From positions 149,178,274 to 149,242,273 of the forward strand of contig CM077115.1 in NCBI GenBank assembly GCA_039619475.1: a DNA stretch of 64,000 nt, read 5' to 3'. The notes under the pieces were generated by a model. That model was not told the DNA's origin and ran no database searches. It saw only the letters and a list, made by a program, of their open reading frames with translations. The DNA is from Icerya purchasi. Lineage: Eukaryota > Arthropoda > Insecta > Hemiptera > Monophlebidae. The position numbers were made by a program, and so were the translations under genes. This document shows, in pieces, positions 48,571-59,389 of the stretch. How positions within the stretch are numbered: position 1 is the first letter of the stretch; every line of letters begins with the position of its first letter.

Positions 48571-50046
48571 CCGCCAATATAATTATAAGGAAGGCAATGT
48601 GCATGCCATCTCACATGCGCGTCAGTTAGTATATTTCAGACACACACGGGGCTACATTTGTGTCGCGATAAATCAAATCATTTATTGCTTCAAACGGATA
48701 ATACAAAACCACTTATAATAATTATAATAATAATAACATAACATAATTGAAACTAAGCCGAGACTACGCGATTTGCGGAATACAAATGCTAATTTAAATA
48801 GGCTAAACTGTGTGTATACCTTCTCTTTTATCAAAATTAGTTATATAAACTTTTCAGTATATTATATTTAGGCCATTCTCACAATGAGGTCTAGTGTGTT
48901 TCGTAATTTACAGTATTCAAGCACATCTAAATGTACAATTACACGGTTAAATCTCACTCATGTACTAACATTAAGTAAACGACCATGTATATATAGAACA
49001 TTTACACCTTAAAACTATTGCAATAATTACTCTTTTACATTGTTAAGCTGAATTACTAAGAGTTATGCGTATCTGTTACATTTTCTCAATCTTAATCCTC
49101 AATTTCATTGGAAATGTATGTAAATTATCTTTTAATAACCTTGAACTATCGGGAGATATAAATTGAAATATATCATGGATCCTTTGATTTTTGGATAAAT
49201 ATAAATGGCGATAATAATTATTTCTTTTCCGTCTTCCTATCGAACAATACATATATATCCCCGACATCTGTTTGACCGAAATCTAATTGCGTAATATTAT
49301 GTGTATTGACATATCACAATATATTAGAAGTAACAATATTTAACTTATCGTTTCTAATAAAGTTAAACTGCAAATTCGAACGTTCTGTGGCGTTTAAATT
49401 CTACGATGCAATCAAAATTTGGTATGTCGATATTATTGTCATTATTCATCCACGTTTCTGTTAAGATTAAAATCCGGCTTGCTTCAGTTACAGTCCCTTT
49501 GAGATCATTGACATTCTCTCTTCATATGCTCGATGCCTTTCTTTTTCCGATTCATTATATCCCCTTTGAGAATCTTCATTTTCGTTTTCATTTTTTTTAT
49601 TCTCTCTCTACATGCTCGAGATGCCTAACTTTTTCTGATTCTTTATATCCATTTCTTATGTTTGATTAATTTTTGATATTTTAAGTTCTAATAAATTTCT
49701 TTTCTTTTTTTTTGATATATACATGTATATATCTTAAAGTGATATAGCATACAATAACATGCAAAATAAATTTTAATCCAATATATTACTGGTTACGTGT
49801 ATCAGTACTTACTGTTCAGAAGAATTATTATAGTTATTCATAACGTACGCTCGCTCGCTCGTTTTGCGTGTTAACTTTCCATATAAGGCGCGCTTAAAGA
49901 AGTTTCAGGTCAATAAATATTTATTTAGTGTCACGTTTTGAGAAAATTGTTGTAACAGAAATAAAAATTTCGTGACATACATTCTAATGGGGGTCGTCGG
50001 GCTAAGAACAACGTTGCCATTAATACATATATATATATATATATAT
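48571..50046. other. AT-rich interval, no gene recognised
   Basis: It contains pyrimidine-rich stretches at 49500-49650 with a repeated CTCTCT-CATATGCTCGA-like phrase (49518 and 49605), which may be the remains of a LINE 3' end. A (TA)n array at 50024-50048 abuts the next element. Confidence 0.35.
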
Positions 50047-50508
50047 ATAACTCGGCCATTTTGGCTTCGCAAGAGGCTGTGCCCCTTAACCTCTCCTGCT
50101 TACATTTCTGTCTCTTTGTATTCTATATTTCGTATAAAGTGATCAAAATTTACATCTTAATTCTTAGGCCGGCCTCCATTAGATTTTATAACGAAAAAAT
50201 TGGTTGCCTGTAAAGTCGGTATACGGGCGAAAGTTTTACGTGACAACGACTTTGAGTGGTAAAATAATTTTAATGTGAATATTCATTCGTATAGTAGGAA
50301 GAAGGATGAAATAATAGTAACAATTTAAAACATTTATTTATACAAAGAATTATATTTAAAACATTAATTTATACAAAGAATCTCGCACTGAATTTCATAT
50401 TAACAAAATTTTATTTTTACCTTTACACATACATACGTATTTATATACAAATATACATACAATAACTTGCAATACATTTGCGTACAATGAAACAGCGTTT
50501 ACTACAAC

Positions 50509-50832
50509 TTAACTTGTTCCTATCTGAGTGATTTTGTTGAGGATAGGGCGATGATAGGAGAAATATGAAATGAAAGGAAGTGTTTCTGCTGTAATGTGCC
50601 TAGAAAATGTCAAGTCAATGGTTGTTCCTTTTAACGTAGTAGACTTAGACATATCTGATACGCAATCAAGATTAAACGTATCTTTAATGAATTTGAGAAA
50701 CTTGTCATCAGACTTCACGTTTTGGTTGAAGTCACCGCATAGAAGAATCGGCATATTAGGATCAACTTGCAGGAACGGTGGCACGTACTGGCTGTTATGC
50801 ACGTATGGAAGAAGTGCCTGGTGTAGCAACAT
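50509..50832 (-). pseudogene. Helentron C-terminal AP-like endonuclease (truncated)
   Basis: A 107-codon frame contains PNMPILLCGDFNQNVKSDD (residues 25-43), the GDFN metal-binding motif of the exonuclease/endonuclease/phosphatase fold. Next are FLKFIKDTFNLDCVSDMSKS and TTLKGTTIDLTFSR, then FISYFSYHRPIL (residues 87-98) where LINE and AP endonucleases have SDHxP. The N-terminal half of the domain is absent: upstream of 50832 the sequence is unrelated and partly GC-rich. The same SYFSYHRP block occurs in the helicase-linked endonuclease at 59405, identifying this as the Helentron type rather than a LINE. Confidence 0.82.
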
Positions 50833-51113
50833 TCCGATGTCTTGTCATATTTTTAAAATGTCTGTCTCTCTCCCTCTTAGGCGGGCTAACCATGCCCGAG
50901 TGGAAGGGACGCGTGCCTCTCAGTCGCTCTCATTGTGAGCGCATAACGTGAGCGGAGCGTAACGCAGTTTCTTCAAGTGTCACCCGGCAAACCAATTTAT
51001 AAGACGTTGTCACGTCAAAAATGTCCCGATTTTATGTGATCAAAAAAAAATACAACCTATATGAACTACCGAAACAACTTAACACACTACAACACATATA
51101 AACAATACTTTTT

Positions 51114-51404
51114 TTGCGTTTCGATGGTATTATTAAATTAGCAATATTGTCTTTACACGCTTGTCTTTATTATGGTGGGACTTCTTATTCATCAACTTAC
51201 AAAGTAATAAGAAGTGTACTCAATATGTTTCCAAAAACGAAAACCGCCACTAAACGCAAACGTGAATTGCGAAAACGAAAATGGGACGACGAACTGTGCA
51301 ATAGCGAAGAATTTGCCACATTTATGCGTGATGATAAGCCTTTTGGTTCGAAAATGACAGATGTAGAAAAGTTTGAAGCGTTAAATTTAACAAACGTTAC
51401 ATAA
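51114..51404 (+). CDS. 96-codon open frame inside the Helentron, possible captured fragment
   Basis: The frame runs from ATG at 51114 to a TAA that lies within the reversed HINE 5' block (ACATAAAATTGGG). The last 60 residues look protein-like: FPKTKTATKRKRELRKRKWD, then DELCNSEEFATFMRDDKPFG and SKMTDVEKFEALNLTNV, a basic stretch followed by an acidic helical one. It lies antisense to the Helentron. I do not recognise a family. A second in-frame ATG at 51225 would start just before the protein-like part. It could be a host or transposon exon captured by the element, or chance. Confidence 0.3.
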   Translation: MRFDGIIKLAILSLHACLYYGGTSYSSTYKVIRSVLNMFPKTKTATKRKRELRKRKWDDELCNSEEFATFMRDDKPFGSKMTDVEKFEALNLTNVT

Positions 51405-51434
51405 AATTGGGACATTTTTTCCAATGGGGGCCGG

Positions 51435-51484
51435 CCTAAGAATCACGTTGTAATTAATATATTAATTACAACGTAATTCTTAGG
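51435..51484. repeat. 50-bp palindrome at head-to-head HINE/Helentron junction
   Basis: The two 5' ends face each other across TTAATATATTAA, giving a palindrome centred between 51459 and 51460. The inner GTAATTAATATATTAATTAC is perfect. The full 50 bp has one mismatch (51444/51475). Confidence 0.85.
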
Positions 51485-51590
51485 TTACCCTCATTGGAAA
51501 AAATGTCCCAATTTTATGTAACGTTTGTTATATTTTATAGGATTTTTGTGATTATGTTATTATATTCATATAGACTGATTTAGAATACGA
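51464..51590 (+). mobile_element. HINE copy 6 (5' part only)
   Basis: TTACAACGTAATTCTTAGGT at 51466, then ACCCTCATTGGAAAAAATGT and CCCAATTTTATGTAACG, CATATAGACTGATTTAGAAT, then an abrupt switch at ACGAAAGGCCGGG. The inverted repeat and 3' hairpin are missing. Confidence 0.75.
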
Positions 51591-51611
51591 AAGGCCGGGT
51601 TTTTTTATGCT

Positions 51612-51884
51612 AATTTCAATGTACTTCTTAGGACAATTCCCATTAGAAAAAATGTCCCAAAAATGTCCTAATTTTATGTAACGTTTGTTATATTTTAATT
51701 TTTACCGATTTTCAAAAAAAATTAGGTTATATTTGTTCGCCCACAACTTTTATATTCATATGGACCGATTTAAAATTACATTTGTAAATTTTGATCATTT
51801 TATATAAAGTATAGAAGAGAAAGAGACAGGAATGTAAGCAAGAGAGGTCAAGGAGCATAGCCCCTTGCGAGGCCAAAATAGCCG

Positions 51885-51893
<9 letters not shown>
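51612..51893 (+). mobile_element. HINE copy 7 (complete, diverged 5' end)
   Basis: It begins TTTCAATGTACTTCTTAGGA, then CAATTCCCATTAGAAAAAAT and GTCCTAATTTTATGTAACG. Later come CATATGGACCGATTTAAAAT, an inverted copy TTACATTTGTAAATTTTGAT and TTTTATATAAAGTATAGAAG. The 3' end has GCATAGCCCCTTGCGAGGCC and GGCCAAAATAGCC, then (TA)n at 51891-51915. Confidence 0.78.
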
Positions 51894-51915
<22 letters not shown>

Positions 51916-51919
<4 letters not shown>

Positions 51920-52060
51920 TAAAAGTCGAAAAATAAATTTGTCCGTCTATGCGTTAATCTTACAAATTACCGAACCAATGCCGTTCCGGTTTTCACCAGT
52001 GGGCAGACTAATGCTCAAGGTTTTAGCGCGCACAATTTATAAATTTCCTTTTTGGTTTAA
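51916..52060 (+). mobile_element. Possible Helitron 5' leader fragment
   Basis: AAATTTGTCCGTCTATGCGT, TAATCTTACAAATTACCGAA and CCAATGCCGTTCCGGTTTTC resemble the leader phrase of arthropod Helitrons (TGTCCGTCTxTG ... AAATTACxGAACCxAT). No coding part follows. It is weakly supported. Confidence 0.3.
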
Positions 52061-53277
52061 TCGACCTATGAGGGTTTTTGCGAAGATGCGAGAAAAAGAA
52101 AGATGAAATACTCTCAATGAAATAAAAGATAAATTTGATCTAAAAATTTCACACCACAGTGTCAATGTAAATTCTTAGCTTCTGGACTAGGTAAAAGATC
52201 GATAATAAATTTGATTAATTCATTAACATAATAATTTTAGGAGTGAAATTTAAAACATTAAAATAATTCGTTTAGTAAGAAATAATAAAAATGTGAGAGA
52301 GAGATAGGGAGGGTGGTAAAGAGAGGACGCAATAAAGATGAAGAAACAAAAAATTACTTAACGAATGGCAGAAAGACCGATTCTTCACAAACAACAAATC
52401 TTTAGTTGAGCAAACTTTTAACTATTGCCAGATAGCGGCGGACAAGGTCTCAGAGAGGCTGAAAATCTTCCACTGAACATGAGGACCGTTTATTGTTGGA
52501 TCGTGGTGGATGTGTTTTCCGAAGACAAAAGGAATTTTTGCATAAATTTGATAATTAAAAACAAAAATAAGGTAAAAATTAATTACATTTAAAACCCAAG
52601 GAAACGGATGGGTAATGGACATTTTACGATATGAATGAATAATATGAGAAAAATGAAATGGTAAACAAGAAATAATGAATAAATAATTGCAGTGTTGAAG
52701 GCAATAGGACCTCAGAAATAGTAATTAATTGATACCCTAATAAGTATTTCAACAAAGAGAATATAGATTTACTGTCGAAGCCGCGGGAGGCAGCTTTATG
52801 ACGTAGTCATAGCATTGAATTACTGCATAACCGTATAGGTATTAATTATGAAAAAATGTTACATTATAAATAATTTTTTAGTAATATTTTTACTGAATCT
52901 TTTTAAACATTTGTATACGCAATTTAGTAAAAACAACATACATATTAATAATGTTCTATTTAAAAACAGATTTCATTAGAACATTTTCAGAATTAAAATT
53001 ATAAGAAATTAACGAACAATCCTACAACAGTACCTAGTCTCAGTGGTTGTTGCCAGAACCGGACCACCCTTAACTTGCGCCAAAATATTATTTACATTCA
53101 GATTTTTAGTTCTTGTCATGGACTGTACTTAGAGTTTTCTAATTATTATTTTAGAACTATGGACCTAACAGAAAAGAAGACTAAAAGATGAAATAAACCT
53201 TCAGTGGCCATGTAGACTTTTCTGTGTGAAAGAGAGAGAAAAATTAAAGATTTAAACGGGATTAACCTGCTATGAGA
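52061..53277. other. AT-rich interval, no gene recognised
   Basis: Some purine-rich stretches (52280-52330). Nothing else is recognised. Confidence 0.35.
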
Positions 53278-53313
53278 CATTTTTGTAGCCTAAGAATTAC
53301 GTTGTAATTAATA
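53278..53313 (-). mobile_element. HINE copy 8 (solo 5' end)
   Basis: Reverse complement of TTACAACGTAATTCTTAGGC followed by ACAAAAATGTC. Only the 5' terminal 35 bases remain. Confidence 0.65.
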
Positions 53314-54378
53314 TGTATGTATATATGTTTATGCATACATAACAATTATCCATATCACATGAATAATCTATTTATCAAAGAACTAAAAGTATTATCAGTG
53401 TAAAAATAAATTTTTTACTTTGTTTGACAAAAGAATACGCATAAACTTTTCAATTAATTCGGATATAAAATGATATAAATAGAAATTAACCATACCGATA
53501 GTCGATAAGTCGATAACATTATACCGATAGGGTGTGAAAGAAATCACTAAAAATGTTAATGACCTTGAAACTACTTCCATTTTAACGATCAATTAAGCCG
53601 AATTTTAGATTTTGAATTTACTGAACAAATGCAAATAATTCATATATGTATATCCGGTTTATTTCGGCCTACCGGAATTATTTGTGTGAAAACCAAGAAT
53701 AATTAAGAAAAAGTGTTTTTGACGCGTAAAATATTTAATTTAAAATATTCAAATATTTTGAGCGTAAAAAAACATTTTTTTTTAATTACTTTTGATCTTC
53801 AAGGTAACCCATTTTTAATAATAATTTAAGTTTTCTTTGTCATTTTATCTTTTAGAGCTGTTCATTTTTTTCTTTTTTTTACAACTACTAAAAGGGCTTA
53901 CTTACACGATGATAACGCGAAAGAGTTAAACACATCCCACCCACTATGGTCGGTACTTTTTTAACCAACACAAAGACAAAAACGTACGAAAGAGCGGGAG
54001 CTGAGGAGGAGCACACACGAATGCTATTTCTTCTTACCATAAAGCCCTTTCTTGACACGTGACTTAGCCATTACCGGACATTCACTTTTTCTAAAGCGAT
54101 CCCTTCTCCATCTTCTTTTTCTTCCGGGCTTATTCCGAACCCTTCCAGTAACTGCTGGAATAGTTTAACAGCGTTCCGTATTATATACGCCGGGTATTCT
54201 TCTTCTCTTCTGGATGCGAACGAGGCCATTTTGAAAATGGAAACTTCAAAGGGGCTCTTCTTTTATGCAAGAAAATTAGGGTAGACGAAGGCTTTTATTT
54301 ATTTATCAAAGGAAAAGATACGGCAATGTACGTATACATATATTCGTATAAATATAATTATCCGCCTATACACATAGT

Positions 54379-54421
<43 letters not shown>

Positions 54422-54944
54422 GGGGTGTACATATGTATGTGTAATATGAAGTAGGTACACAGATGCAAATGAAATGGCTTAGTAGCTAAATTCCAAGCCG
54501 GAATCTTAACGCGCTTGTTTATACTTTTTAGCAGGCTCGTTTTTAATATTGCGAAACTCTTTTTTTTTTGTCTTCCCGCTATTCCGCTTTGCATCTGGTC
54601 ATTTTTTATCTGAGGCCAGCGTACACGTGATCATAACTTTGAAGATTATTCGGAAAGATAGAAACATTTAAAATGAAACGACCATGTTTCGTCTATTGAA
54701 AGTTGAATTATTAACTTGGAATAGCAAGTTAGATCCTAAAGGGGAATTCGAAATTTTACCGTAAATTTTACTAATGAACATTAAAATACACAATTTTCTA
54801 CAAAATTTAACGAAAATACCTTTAAAATACCAACAGTCTCTTGTCATTTACGACTTTTCCTAGTTTTCTTATTACGTTCCGACTAATTCTACGCCGCTAT
54901 TTCTCAAGTTGGGAAGCAATATCGATATACAAGATTAGAAATTT
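53314..54944. other. Interval without recognised genes
   Basis: AT-rich. A slightly GC-richer block at 53920-54270 contains short unrecognised frames. A (TA)n(TG)n run lies at 54389-54421. Confidence 0.35.
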
Positions 54945-55625
54945 CATAACCGCATACGTATAATACGAAACATCATCTAATCCTTCAGAAAACTATCTCC
55001 AAAAATGGTCAGAAGTCAATGGTCTAAACTTTTCCTCCGCAAAGACAGTGTGGGTCAATTTCAATAAAGGACAATCTGTGACCAATAGAACTCCTTTTCA
55101 AATAAACAACTTTATTATTCCGAACCGTCTTTCAGCCATGTTCCTAGGCCTGGAGTTTGATAGCGGATTAACTTAGCGCCTACACATTGATAAACTAAAA
55201 TCTGAATGTATAAAGTCACTGTCAATAATTCGATACCTCTCCAATCCTCAACTCAATATTCACCCCAAATTACTCTCCAGTGTTTACAAATCTTTGATCC
55301 GAAGTAAAATTAATTATGGGTACCAGTTGCACTCCTCAGCTTTTCGAAGTAACCTGAAAAAACTGGATTTCACCACTCTGCACTACGAATCATCCGGGGA
55401 GCCCATTATACAACACCGTGTAGGAGTATCTGTGCACTGACGGGCACTCCTCCACTGAAATTCTATCGTTCCCTCCATACCCTGCGGTACAATATCCCAT
55501 TCCTAAAGCTGCTTTATACCCATCCCGGCGAAGAAGGAACCTATGATGCAGACCGATACGATAAGAAGAAGAAACAGCTCTATGTTGCATTTATCTGACG
55601 TGCATTAAGCGGAACTTGGCTCGAA
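54945..55625 (+). pseudogene. LINE reverse transcriptase, thumb to post-RT region
   Basis: The plus strand encodes LQKWSEVNGLNFSSAKTVWV (near 54995-55055), LSAMFLGLEFDSGLT, then a stop, then RLHIDKLKSECIKSLSIIRY and LLSSVYKSLIRSKINYGYQL (near 55275-55330). It continues with HSSAFRSNLKKLDFTTL and, after a frameshift, ALRIIRGAHYTTPCRSICAL and PPLKFYRSLHTLRYNIPFL. This order (xWxxxxGLxFSxxKT, FLGLxFDxxLTW, LLxxYxxLIRSKIDYG, ALRIxxGA) is that of I/R1/LOA-like LINEs, which carry RNase H further downstream. The fragment could belong to the family whose 3' ends occur at 15530 and 62990. It has at least one stop and one frameshift, and is truncated at both ends. Confidence 0.85.
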
Positions 55626-56531
55626 TCTCGCTGACGCACATTGAAGATATCGAAAATTAACATTCCTTTTGAGTGTTTATAATAGATGAATCCAAATAAA
55701 CTTAAAATATACACACATACATACATATGTACGTACATGCATTGAAAACTGCTTAAAATTTAAACTCTCTGATTGATGCGTTTTGTTTTTTCTTCTAAAT
55801 TTCAGGATGAACTATTTCTTTTTTAACTTACGGAAACTATCACTATGTAGTACAAAAGTAGGAATTGGATAACAACAGAAATACATCTGAACTGGAACAA
55901 AAATTTCAAGGTGAGCTTTTCAACTAATCATTGCCCCCAATAATCATTATAAATGATATATTTGTTACTTTTTTACTTCGATAAAACACACATAAAAGTA
56001 CGGTTGTTATATATGAGAAGATGGAATTTAATGTGCAATTTTGCACAGAAAAATGCTAAATATTTTTTTCGAGCATTTTCCAAAACCGGATTAAGAAATT
56101 GATATTCCATCGAACGCAAAATCTTTAAAGAATATTTCATATTTGATATTATCAAGGTTAAGAACTGCATCTCAACCGCAATCATTTCTGTTCCCGATAG
56201 TCATTTCGGTACGATTTAATGGAATTAATAAATAATAACGGGTGAAATATTTTTAATAAATTAACGAGAAAATTTTAAAAAATTACGCTCTAATCATTTT
56301 TTTCCCTCTTCTTTCTATACTACTGGTCATTTGAATTCGAAGATTTCTTATAACGCACTGAAGAGATTACTAAACATTTTAGACGGAATATCAAAATTTA
56401 AAATGTTTTATTTCCATTCTCATCCTTTAATTCCAGAAACGTCGATACGAAAGGTATGGGTCCATTCAGTGACAAGGACTGCGGCGGAGAGGTGTACAAG
56501 CAAAGCAAGCCGATGGTGGCACAGCCCGCTG

Positions 56532-56570
<39 letters not shown>

Positions 56571-57553
56571 GATATATGTTTCTGTTTGTATATATATGTA
56601 TATATGTATATATTTGTATATGTATCTACTTGTATATGTATATTCAGAACTATATTATAAATTCACAGTTTAATCACGCACTAGCCTACAGCTCTGTTAT
56701 ATGAGAAATTTTTATTAGCATCGTAAGAGCAGCAGCACGTCTCAAATTTATATTTGATGGCACATTATTAAAGTCTTTATATGGGGTTGGTTTAGGTTAA
56801 GCAAATTCGTTCGAGTAAAACTTCGCTCGAATTCCACTGAAATATCGAAAATTACCATCATTTGCGTTGAGTTAATGTCCATAGCAGACAAGCTTACATA
56901 AAGAAAAAAAGAAAAGTTTACATTTTAATTTTTTAATTTTTTTTTTTTTTTTTTTTTTTTAACCTAAACAAGGATAATTTTCATTACAAACATCAAATCT
57001 ACACGGGGTCTAACTAAAAAATCTAAATATCTTTTTGGTTTTCATTGAAAAGACAGTTGCACAAATGACAAAAATATGGCTTCATTACATTCGACATTTT
57101 ACATTATCGATAATAATGCCGTAATAAATATTTGAATATGATGTGGAAAGTCTGAAAATAATACTAACTCTAAGTTCTTACAAGTAACCAATTAAAAACT
57201 AGAAAATGCTATTGAATAGATATAGTAATTATAAAATTAACAATTTTGTAAATCGTTACCAATGTATTTATAAGTATCCACTGATAACGGATCGATAACG
57301 ATTTAGAATACTGCGTATGTATTTTATAAATGTACCATTGAACAACAATTTTCAATTTATGTTTAACATTTGTGTTTTAAAGTGTTCTCACAAATCCTAT
57401 TTAGACTTTTCCCGATTTCATATAAATAATAGGTTTATGTTAATTGGGATTTTTATTAATCTGTTCTAATTTTTTTTTTTTTTTTCGTTTTTTTTTTACC
57501 AAGAAATCCTTTTGTAATCGCTCAATATCTGTATTTTAATATAGTATAATTTA
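55626..57553. other. AT-rich interval with microsatellites
   Basis: (TA)n at 56532-56573 followed by TATATGTA-rich sequence to about 56645, and a 24-base poly-T near 56937-56961. No gene is recognised. Confidence 0.4.
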
Positions 57554-57621
57554 TATTAATTACAACGTAATTCTTAGGCCGGCCCTCCTTAAAAAAAAAT
57601 GTCCCAATTTTATGTAACGAA
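57554..57621 (+). mobile_element. HINE copy 9 (solo 5' end)
   Basis: TTACAACGTAATTCTTAGGC at 57560, CGGCCCTCCTTAAAAAAAAA, then TGTCCCAATTTTATGTAACG, after which LINE-like sequence begins abruptly. Confidence 0.75.
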
Positions 57622-57832
57622 AGGCTTGGGCTTCCTGTTCCTTTTTGTACCCGTTATATTTGGTCTTTTCCTTCTACACATATTATCCCTCCCATGGTTA
57701 CCTTGCTATTAACAATATCTGATTGTTTTACTATATGACTTTTCTTCTCTTCTAATTGTTTATGGGTAAAGGTCCTCTTGGTTGACGAGCCCAATTTTAT
57801 TCTTTACTTTTTTCTTTAAAAAAAAAAAAACA
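57622..57832 (+). mobile_element. LINE 3' end with A-rich tail
   Basis: The pyrimidine-rich 3' sequence includes TTCTCTTCTAATTGTTTATG and GGTAAAGGTCCTCTTGGTTG, closely analogous to TTCTAATC...GGGTAAATGTCC in the LINE tail at 16200. It ends in an A-rich tract at 57819-57840. It is joined directly to a broken HINE 5' end. Confidence 0.6.
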
Positions 57833-58619
57833 AAAAAAAACATGCAACATTGGTTAATTAGGCCAACTGTTTTATCGTGTCGAATTTTAAAGCACCAAAT
57901 TAAACTGGATGATTTATTCGCTTATTTTGTTGAAAAAAGACGGGGCGAAAAGCCGCTTAATTATGCTCGTCATATAAGTATTAATCCCAGATTCATTTCC
58001 TTTTCTATAAGCTCAGTGTATCACTCCAGTTCATACATCCGCCGCTGCGCTCCATTTTTCAGCAATGTAATTTTTTTATTGTTTTTCTTTTTTTGTTTTA
58101 TTTTAATGCGAGAATTTTTATTACCTATTTCTTTTCTTTTTTTTACTGTATTTTTAAAAAATCGCATCGATAAAATTTTGAATCATTTTCTGTTGCACTC
58201 TTACCGATTTTAAGAGGAGAGTGCATATTTCCCACGCGTGCATATTTTTTTTTATGTGTCGGCTATGTAGAACGGTTTCAATGGTACCTTCTATTGTTCG
58301 GAAGTGTCCTCAGGGTCATACGATGGAAGTACAACTATCGGTGAAAACAGATACTTAGTTGTCATTAAATAAACATTTAAAAAAGAGAATATATTTTTAG
58401 AGAAGTTTTTGCGTATTATACTGAAAATATTATCGATATGGAAGCGCGAATTTGAAAAAAAATTATAGCTATTATAACTAGACACAAAAACTTGAAATGT
58501 TACCGACGTTAATTAGCTCGGAGAAATATATTGTTTAGATAAAAAGTCGAGAATATAGAATAATTTTAAACTACGGTATTTTTTTTATTTAGATTTATTT
58601 ATTCGTTTGTTTATATTAT
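57833..58619. other. AT-rich interval, no gene recognised
   Basis: A 143-codon frame near 57782-58213 is Phe/Ser-rich and starts inside the LINE tail. I do not believe it is a gene. Confidence 0.35.
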
Positions 58620-58735
58620 CAGTGGCGGACGCACGGGGTGGTTAGGGGACATCCCTCCGCAAGAACCAAAGCCTCTGTGATAAAATTTCTTATAACAGAG
58701 AAACTTAATTTTTGCTATAAAAGAGTTGTATAAAT
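58620..58735 (+). mobile_element. hAT-like transposon left end (copy 2)
   Basis: CAGTGGCGGACGCACGGGG, a G/C-rich block, GCCTCTGTGATAAAATTTCT and GAAACTTAATTTTTGCTAT match 941-1045 in order. The opposite end was not found. Confidence 0.5.
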
Positions 58736-59204
58736 GTTACTACACCTATGGATTTTAATAATTAATATTTAATACTGTTTTCTAGTAAAACTATTAATGT
58801 GTTTCTTTTTTATTCCATTTTAAACACAACTATCGTCGATCGTTTGCCACTTTTATTTATTTTTAATTATTTCTTTTGTAATTTTAATTAAAAACAGTTC
58901 AATGAGAAATATATATGTATATATTTAAACTTGCTCACGAACAAAGAACATTTGTATCGGATTAATAGCAAAAATAAAATCCTTAATATTGGATAATAAA
59001 ATGGAGAGCGAATCCATACTCAAAGACTTTAGCACCAGTGCAGCGGTGAAACCAAAGGAAACAGCTTGCGTACAAGTCCGCATCACAGTGAGACATTTTC
59101 ATGTTTTCCCGTAAAAGTAGGTTTTGTACAGCCATTCAGGCATCCGCCGACATTAAAACGTCGTTCGCTTCGCGGCCTCCGTCGATATGAGAATGTCGCC
59201 GTGT

Positions 59205-59300
59205 AACCTCTAAATGCCTTGTACATATTATATCGCAACGTATTATTTCGAGATTGAACCTACCTACTGTACCTCTAAATGCTTTGTACATATTATATTT
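59205..59300 (+). repeat. Partial tandem duplication, period 65 bp
   Basis: ACCTCTAAATGCCTTGTACA at 59206 recurs as ACCTCTAAATGCTTTGTACA at 59271, each followed by TATTATAT. It lies just 3' (minus sense) of the Helentron coding remnant. Confidence 0.75.
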
Positions 59301-59389
59301 CAATGTATTTGCAAAAATATATATTTAACAACTACTACCCCGCTAGTACAAGGTTCCTTATTTACATCATTATCGTTAGGGGTAGTAAT

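Larger units (their letters stand above)
50047..51454 (-). mobile_element. Helentron derivative with endonuclease remnant and both ends
   Basis: In minus orientation the 5' end TTACAACGTGATTCTTAGGC (51454) is followed by CGGCCCCCATTGGAAAAAAT and GTCCCAATTTTATGTAACG. An inverted copy of the 5' end lies near the 3' side (TTACATCTTAATTCTTAGGC on the plus strand from 50148), complementary over about 35 bases. The 3' tail follows (ATCACTTTATACGAAATATA, then the GGGGCACAGCCTC / GGCC-GGCC hairpins) to 50047. Ends, order and tail are those of the HINEs, but the interior carries an AP-type endonuclease remnant. The helicase and Rep parts are deleted. It abuts HINE copy 6 head-to-head. Confidence 0.8.

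Noticed and set aside
50570..50938. 122-codon plus-strand frame over the Helentron endonuclease
   Set aside because: It is opposite the GDFN/SYFSYHRP endonuclease frame and has no motif of its own.
57782..58213. 143-codon Phe-rich frame
   Set aside because: It starts in a LINE tail and poly(A), has low complexity, and contains no recognisable domain.
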